Source: DATEPR01 sp036503065 (lineage in GTDB: Bacteria > Actinomycetota > Actinomycetes > Mycobacteriales > Pseudonocardiaceae). From it: a DNA stretch of 9,843 nt. This document shows positions 5,873 through 9,843 of this stretch, piece after piece; the first letter of the stretch is position 1; each line of letters begins with the position of its first letter. The notes below the pieces were generated by a model, which was given only the letters and a program-made list of their open reading frames with translations, searched no databases and had not been told where the DNA came from. The translations under genes were made by a program, and so were the position numbers. The DNA is taken from NCBI GenBank assembly GCA_036503065.1, contig DASXXM010000504.1:1-9843 (forward strand), written 5' to 3'.

Positions 5873-7579
5873 ATGGCCGCAGTACTGCCCGCCGAAACCC
5901 AACAGGAACCTGGCAATCCCGTTTACCGGATGCTCTGGCAACGCCGACTCGACCACTACCCGGACACCGCGCGCCGGATCGGATACCTGGCCGTCGTGGT
6001 CGCCGCCACGGTCGTGCTCTACTACGAGTTATACGTGCCGGGCGCGGTCGCGCCCGCGATCATCGCCCAGTACCACATGACGTTCCCCTACTACGTCTAC
6101 ATCTCGGTGGTGGGCAACGCGATCGGCGCGTTCTCGTCGTTGGTCGCCGGCCTCGCCGATCGTTGGGGGCGTGCCAACCTGGTCGTCTACGGCCTGGCCA
6201 TCACCGCGCTGCTGGTGCTGTTCGGGCTGCCCAACGCGTCGAGCAAGCTCATGTTCGCGGTGCTGTTCGTGATCGTCGGGTTCGTCGAGGGCATCATCCT
6301 GGTCGCGACGCCGGCGCTGGTGCGTGACTTCTCCCCACAGCTGGGTCGGGCGTCGGCAATGGGCTTCTGGACCCTGGGTCCGGTCGTCGGCAGCCTCGTG
6401 CTGTCCGAAGTGTCCAGTCACACCCTCGGTAGCATGCCGGCCTGGCAGGACCAGTTCACCATCTGCGGCATCGTCGGGCTGGTCGTGTTCGTGATCGCCC
6501 TGTTCACCCTGCGCGAGCTGTCACCGAACCTGCGCGACCAGTTGATGGTCAGCATGCGCGACCGGGCCCTGGTCGAGGCGAAGGCCGCCGGCATCGACAC
6601 CCGGCAGGCACGGGCGAACCCGTGGCGGCAGATGATGCGGGTCAACATCGTGGGTTCCGCGTTCGCGATCTCGGTGTTTCTGATCATCTACTACACCGCG
6701 GTCGGCTTCTTCACGATCTACTTCACGACGATCTTCGGCTTCACCCTCGCCCAGGCCAACGGCATCGGAAACTGGTTCTGGGCCTTCAATGCCGGGGCGC
6801 TGATCGTGGCCGGGGTGGTGTCGGACCGGCTGCGGGTACGCAAGCCGTTCATGGTGTTCGGCGCGGTCGGCGCGATCGTGATGACGATCGTCTTCCTCAG
6901 CCGGACAAGCCATCCGCACACCAGCTACTACACGTTCGTCTGGATCATCAGCACGCTCGCGGTGTTCATGGCGATCGCGTACGCGCCGTGGATGGCCGGC
7001 TTCACCGAGGACGTGGAGAAGCGCAACCCGGCGCTGACCGCGACCGGTCTGGCGGTGTGGGGCTGGGTGATCCGCGCGGTGGTCGCGGTGTCCATCTTCA
7101 TCCTCCCGTTCGTTGTGACTTCGATGACACCGCTGGTCCAATCGGGGACACAGGTGCAGACTCTTGCCGCGAAGTACTCGACCCAGCTGGCCACGATCGG
7201 CGCGATCGATCCGGCCACGCTCGGCACGCTGAGCACCAACCCGACCGACCTGGCGGCGGGTGCGAAGGCGGTCGGGGAGATCGCCGGAGCGTTCCATGTA
7301 GACGCCGCTACCGCGACCCAACGCTTGCTTGCCGCGGCAGCGGTACCCAGCGCGGATCTTACGTTCCTCAGAACACACGCGGCCGAGGTCCAGAGCGCCT
7401 CGCTCTCGGCGCCCGGTCAGTGGCACAGTTGGTGGTGGGTGTGCGTCGGTGGTGAAGGCGTGTTCATCCCGCTGATCTTCCTGATGGGCGGACGATGGAG
7501 TCCGCGCAGGGCTCGCACGGACCTGGACGAGCACGAACGCCGGGTCGCGATGGAAATGGAGGCGCTGGCCAAGAGCTAG
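5873..7579 (+). CDS. MFS transporter with a large external loop before the last helix
   Basis: 568 residues from ATG 5873; GGAG at 5864-5867 lies five bases before it. About twelve helices are visible, roughly 36-55, 72-94, 102-121, 126-147, 160-179, 195-213, 257-281, 297-317, 327-343, 353-374, 392-416 and 520-539. The MFS motif A is G-L-A-D-R-W-G-R-A-N (93-102), with a weaker copy G-V-V-S-D-R-L-R-V-R (314-323) in the second half. The link between halves holds a polar stretch (214-250). The unusual part is about 100 residues (418-518), Ala/Thr/Ser-rich, between helices 11 and 12; by topology it faces outside. The protein is longer than the usual 400-450 residues. It is divergent from TetR and 138 bp before the binding protein. 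A carboxylate substrate is likely from context only. Confidence 0.88.
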   Translation: MAAVLPAETQQEPGNPVYRMLWQRRLDHYPDTARRIGYLAVVVAATVVLYYELYVPGAVAPAIIAQYHMTFPYYVYISVVGNAIGAFSSLVAGLADRWGRANLVVYGLAITALLVLFGLPNASSKLMFAVLFVIVGFVEGIILVATPALVRDFSPQLGRASAMGFWTLGPVVGSLVLSEVSSHTLGSMPAWQDQFTICGIVGLVVFVIALFTLRELSPNLRDQLMVSMRDRALVEAKAAGIDTRQARANPWRQMMRVNIVGSAFAISVFLIIYYTAVGFFTIYFTTIFGFTLAQANGIGNWFWAFNAGALIVAGVVSDRLRVRKPFMVFGAVGAIVMTIVFLSRTSHPHTSYYTFVWIISTLAVFMAIAYAPWMAGFTEDVEKRNPALTATGLAVWGWVIRAVVAVSIFILPFVVTSMTPLVQSGTQVQTLAAKYSTQLATIGAIDPATLGTLSTNPTDLAAGAKAVGEIAGAFHVDAATATQRLLAAAAVPSADLTFLRTHAAEVQSASLSAPGQWHSWWWVCVGGEGVFIPLIFLMGGRWSPRRARTDLDEHERRVAMEMEALAKS

Positions 7580-7603
7580 CCAACCTCGACCACAGTGGAG
7601 TCT

Positions 7604-7616
7604 CGCGGAACCCGCG
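7604..7616 (+). repeat. Short hairpin between transporter and binding protein
   Basis: CGCGG-AAC-CCGCG, a 5-bp stem with a three-base loop, 25 bases after the transporter stop and without a T-run. It might attenuate read-through or stabilise the transporter mRNA. The rest of 7580-7717 shows only a GACAAGACAAG stretch and the binding-protein ribosome site. Confidence 0.3.
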
Positions 7617-7705
7617 TGGCACCACGAAAGACGAGACAAGACAAGCGGTGTCATCCTAAGGATCCGGCCGGTTCGGGGACGCAAGGACCAGATGGCCCAA
7701 GATTC

Positions 7706-7712
7706 GAGGAGG
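7706..7712 (+). promoter_or_regulatory. Strong ribosome site selecting a TTG start
   Basis: GAGGAGG five bases before TTG 7718. The frame is open back to 7595, but that 41-codon stretch is polar and basic and would bury the export signal, so TTG is preferred. Confidence 0.75.
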
Positions 7713-7717
7713 ATCCG

Positions 7718-9037
7718 TTGACGCACCGTACCGGTCTGGTGTCCGGACGTAGCTGGACGGTGGCCGTGGTCACGGCGGTCGTTCTCGTTGCCGGCGCGCT
7801 CATCGCGATACAGCTGAGCGGCAAGCCGGGAACGACCGCCGACGCGCCGGGCGTGACCGCGAACGAGATCAGGCTGGGCAGTCACCAGCCGCTCACCGGA
7901 CCGGCCGCGCCCGGCTACAGCGAGGTGTCCGCGGCGGCGAACGCGTTCTTCCGCTACATCAACGCGCACGGCGGGGTGTACGGGCGGTCGATCGTGTTCG
8001 ACTACAAGGACGACGCCTACAACCCGGTCAACACGCTGCACGTGACGCAACAACTGGTGAGCCAGGACAACGTGTTCGCGATGGACGCCGGGCTCGGCAC
8101 GTCGGCCCACCAGGCGGTGGTGGGCTACCTCAACGCCAACAAGGTGCCCGACCTGTTCGTGGAGAGCGGCTGCACCTGCTTCAACGACCCGGTCAACTAT
8201 CCCTACACGTACGGCTTCTTCCCGGACTACAAAACGGAAGGCAAGATCCTCGGCCAGTACGTGCGGGACAACTTCCCCACGGACCGGATCGCGTACCTGT
8301 TGCAGGACGACGATCTTGGCCAGAACAGCCAGGAAGGTCTGAACCAGGTCCTGGCGAATTCGTCCGTGGTGACCCAGCAGTCCTATGACGCGGCCTACCT
8401 GTCCGGTGGTCTTGGCCAGCAGATCGCGGCGGCGAAGGCGGCCAGGGCCACGGTGGTGGTCATCTTCGGCATTCCGGCGGCGACCACGCTGGCACTGCTC
8501 GCCGCGGCGGCGCTGCATTACCACCCGACGTTCGTGGTCAGTGGCGTCGGCGCCGATCCGACCACTTTGTCCGGTCTGATCAAACAGTATTCACAGGGTG
8601 CCGCGGATGCCTCGCTCGCCAACGGCGTCATCACCGACAGCTATGTGCCATCGCCCAGTGACACCGCGAATCCCTGGATTCAGTTGTTCCGCAGCGTGCA
8701 CGACAACTTCGATGCGAACACGCCATTCGATTTCTATACCGTGAGCGGCATGACAATGGCCTATGCGACGTACCAGGCGCTGCACGCGGCAGGCCCGAAC
8801 CTGACCCGGCAGAGCCTGCTGGACGCCCTGATCACGAAGGGATCGACGTTCCACGGGCCCAACCTCGCGCCCTACGGCTTCTCAAGGACCGACCACAGCG
8901 GGATGCTCGGCTCGCAGATCGGCACGCTCGCCAACGGCCAGGCCATCCTGTCCGGACCGGTCTATGTCACCAACGACCGGGACGCGCCGGTCACCGCCTA
9001 CGTCGGACCGCATCCGCCACCGCCGACGGCGTTCTGA
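7718..9037 (+). CDS. Periplasmic-binding-type solute-binding protein (Leu/Ile/Val-like), membrane anchored
   Basis: 439 residues from TTG 7718 behind a strong ribosome site. Residues 11-33 form one hydrophobic export/anchor segment after a basic start (R-S-W-T-V-A-V-V...). No lipobox cysteine follows, so unlike most Gram-positive binding proteins it is either an N-terminal membrane anchor or a cleaved secreted form. The mature part begins with E-I-R-L-G-S-H-Q-P-L-T-G and continues with A-F-F-R-Y-I-N-A-H-G-G-V-Y-G-R, both typical of the type I branched-chain amino-acid/amide binding fold (Peripla_BP_6). A C-x-C pair (C-T-C-F) may form a disulfide. The end is Pro-rich. No ABC permease or ATPase gene is in view. 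It lies between an MFS transporter and a sensor kinase and could supply ligand to either. Confidence 0.85.
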   Translation: MTHRTGLVSGRSWTVAVVTAVVLVAGALIAIQLSGKPGTTADAPGVTANEIRLGSHQPLTGPAAPGYSEVSAAANAFFRYINAHGGVYGRSIVFDYKDDAYNPVNTLHVTQQLVSQDNVFAMDAGLGTSAHQAVVGYLNANKVPDLFVESGCTCFNDPVNYPYTYGFFPDYKTEGKILGQYVRDNFPTDRIAYLLQDDDLGQNSQEGLNQVLANSSVVTQQSYDAAYLSGGLGQQIAAAKAARATVVVIFGIPAATTLALLAAAALHYHPTFVVSGVGADPTTLSGLIKQYSQGAADASLANGVITDSYVPSPSDTANPWIQLFRSVHDNFDANTPFDFYTVSGMTMAYATYQALHAAGPNLTRQSLLDALITKGSTFHGPNLAPYGFSRTDHSGMLGSQIGTLANGQAILSGPVYVTNDRDAPVTAYVGPHPPPPTAF

Positions 9038-9047
9038 CCGATACGGC

Positions 9048-9091
9048 GTCGATCAACGAGATCGTAACGCCGGGGTAACGTTTTGATCGAC
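9048..9091 (+). terminator. Inverted repeat after the binding-protein gene
   Basis: GTCGATCAA (9048-9056) pairs exactly with TTGATCGAC (9083-9091), starting 11 bases after the stop. The 26-base loop holds a repeated GTAACG (9064 and 9075). There is no T-run; actinobacterial terminators often lack one, but the loop is long, so a protein-binding site is also possible. Confidence 0.4.
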
Positions 9092-9307
9092 CGTGAAACG
9101 TGCGCGCCAATTGCTGCGATTGTTGGATCCGATGCCGGGTCGGTCCGTTTGGCCCGAAGGTTCCGCAAGCTGCCCGAATGGCGCGCACGGCTACGGAGCG
9201 TCCGCGCCGAGGTCGGTACGGTAACCATTCAATTGCGGCCGCCGGGTTTACCAGGTACCGGCCGGTCTGGTCGGATCGACTGGTCGCCGGATAAGATGCG
9301 CCGTCTT

Positions 9308-9346
9308 CGGCCGCAATCCAGACCAAGAATGGTTCACGTGCGGCCG
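9308..9346 (+). promoter_or_regulatory. Nested hairpin in the kinase leader
   Basis: CGGCCGCA (9308-9315) pairs exactly with TGCGGCCG (9339-9346), and inside it ACCA-AGAA-TGGT (9322-9333) forms a second stem. The structure ends 16 bases before the GGAGG site (9363-9367). It could be a 5' leader control element or an operator. Confidence 0.4.
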
Positions 9347-9371
9347 GGACAGGGCATCAAACGGAGGAAGC

Positions 9372-9843
9372 GTGGTCGCGCGTCACCGAGTGTCCCCGGG
9401 TGAAGGGGACGGTGGAGTGGAAGAAGCGCCCGGCCGGCCGACCGCGGATTGGGCCGGCGCGCCACGGTCCGCGTCCGGCCAGCAGCACCAGCCGGGCAAC
9501 GGCCTGCTGGCCAGGGCCATGGTGGTCATGTTGTCGCCGAGGTCGATCCGGGCCAAACTGGTCCGCATCCTCGTGGTGTCACTGACCCTGGTGCTGGTCC
9601 TGCTCGGCTTCCTGATCACCCAGGAGACCACGAACTACCAGGCAGCCAGCTCCACCAGCCAGATCGTCACGGTGGTGCTGCGGGTGCAGGACGTGGTGCA
9701 CCAGTTGCAGTCCGAGCGCGCGCTGACCAACGGCCTGCTCGGTGGTGGCACACAGTTCCAGGCACAGATCGTGCCCCAGCGCACGAACACCGACGGCGCG
9801 CTGATCGCGCTGAACGAGACGCTCGCGGGCGGCAACTACGGCG
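9372..9843 (+). CDS. NIT-domain sensor histidine kinase, N-terminal part only
   Basis: A GTG at 9372 with GGAGG four bases before it opens a frame that runs off the window (157 codons seen). Residues 1-55 are a Pro/Gly/Glu-rich cytoplasmic tail. Residues 61-83 form a transmembrane helix (A-K-L-V-R-I-L-V-V-S-L-T-L-V...). From about 98 follows V-V-L-R-V-Q-D-V-V-H-Q-L-Q-S-E-R-A-L-T-N-, then G-L-L-G-G, F-Q and Q-R-T-N-T-D-G-A-L. This is the helical pattern (Q-x-E-R with L-T, then Q-R-x-x-T-D) of the nitrate/nitrite-sensing NIT domain found outside the membrane in many actinobacterial kinases. The kinase domain is beyond the edge. Such kinases often head conservon-type operons (roadblock, DUF742, small GTPase), which may follow. 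The ligand need not be nitrate. Confidence 0.8.
   Translation, partial: MVARHRVSPGEGDGGVEEAPGRPTADWAGAPRSASGQQHQPGNGLLARAMVVMLSPRSIRAKLVRILVVSLTLVLVLLGFLITQETTNYQAASSTSQIVTVVLRVQDVVHQLQSERALTNGLLGGGTQFQAQIVPQRTNTDGALIALNETLAGGNYG

Larger units (their letters stand above)
9038..9371. other. 334-bp non-coding gap
   Basis: It contains the two inverted repeats listed separately and a possible -10 (TAAGAT, 9293-9298) without a good -35. Small open frames here are Arg/Pro-rich and lack ribosome sites, so no gene is called. Confidence 0.5.

Noticed and set aside
5705..5956. An 84-codon N-terminal extension of the TetR frame
   Set aside because: It covers the divergent promoter region and the first codons of the MFS gene, and ATG 5704 has a ribosome site and a normal TetR length.
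7595..7717. A longer binding-protein start at 7595
   Set aside because: No ribosome site, and the basic polar extension would displace the export segment; TTG 7718 has GAGGAGG.
6521..8524. A 667-codon open frame on the minus strand opposite the MFS and binding-protein genes
   Set aside because: It is very rich in Arg, His, Asp and Val with no recognisable domain or ribosome site, and it spans the gap between two well-supported genes. It is an effect of high GC at third positions.
9083..9403. A 106-codon open frame in the gap before the kinase
   Set aside because: Arg-rich, no ribosome site, overlaps the kinase start in another frame and covers inverted repeats.

Overview
The window is strongly GC-rich with G/C-rich third codon positions, frequent GTG/TTG starts, a NIT-domain sensor kinase and a PaaI-type thioesterase/CoA-ligase cluster. 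This points to a high-GC actinomycete. A Pseudonocardiales-like genome is a guess from gene style only. No RNA gene of the tRNA or rRNA type and no CRISPR array was seen.

Layout. Position 1-672 (+) holds the 3' part of an M50-type membrane metallopeptidase. Facing it on the minus strand is a four-gene block read from right to left: a TetR regulator (5704-5027), a promoter with a perfect palindromic operator (5018-4967), an acyl-CoA ligase (4933-3395), a PaaI-like hotdog thioesterase (ending at 1457), and a four-helix membrane protein (1417-641) whose end overlaps the M50 gene. Between ligase and thioesterase sits a roughly 1.45 kb tnpB-only IS200/IS605-type element (about 1923-3367). Its TnpB keeps its RuvC and zinc-finger residues, and it carries a likely omega-RNA/right-end structure. 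Divergent from TetR are an MFS transporter (5873-7579) with a large external loop and a solitary periplasmic-binding-type protein (7718-9037). After a 334-bp non-coding gap with two inverted repeats, a NIT-domain histidine kinase begins at 9372 and runs off the window.

How the genes fit. The ligase, thioesterase, TetR and MFS suggest uptake or export of a carboxylic acid, its activation to a CoA thioester, and thioester release, under TetR control. The substrate cannot be read from the sequence. The binding protein has no ABC permease or ATPase beside it, so it may serve the MFS protein or the neighbouring sensor kinase.

The most informative observation is that removing the inserted element at matching TTCA motifs restores one continuous reading frame. 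This gives a 166-residue thioesterase that starts at 3402, inside the ligase stop region. The element therefore appears to have split the thioesterase gene after codon 11. It left a truncated but perhaps still translated gene, and it placed tnpB in frame behind the original start.
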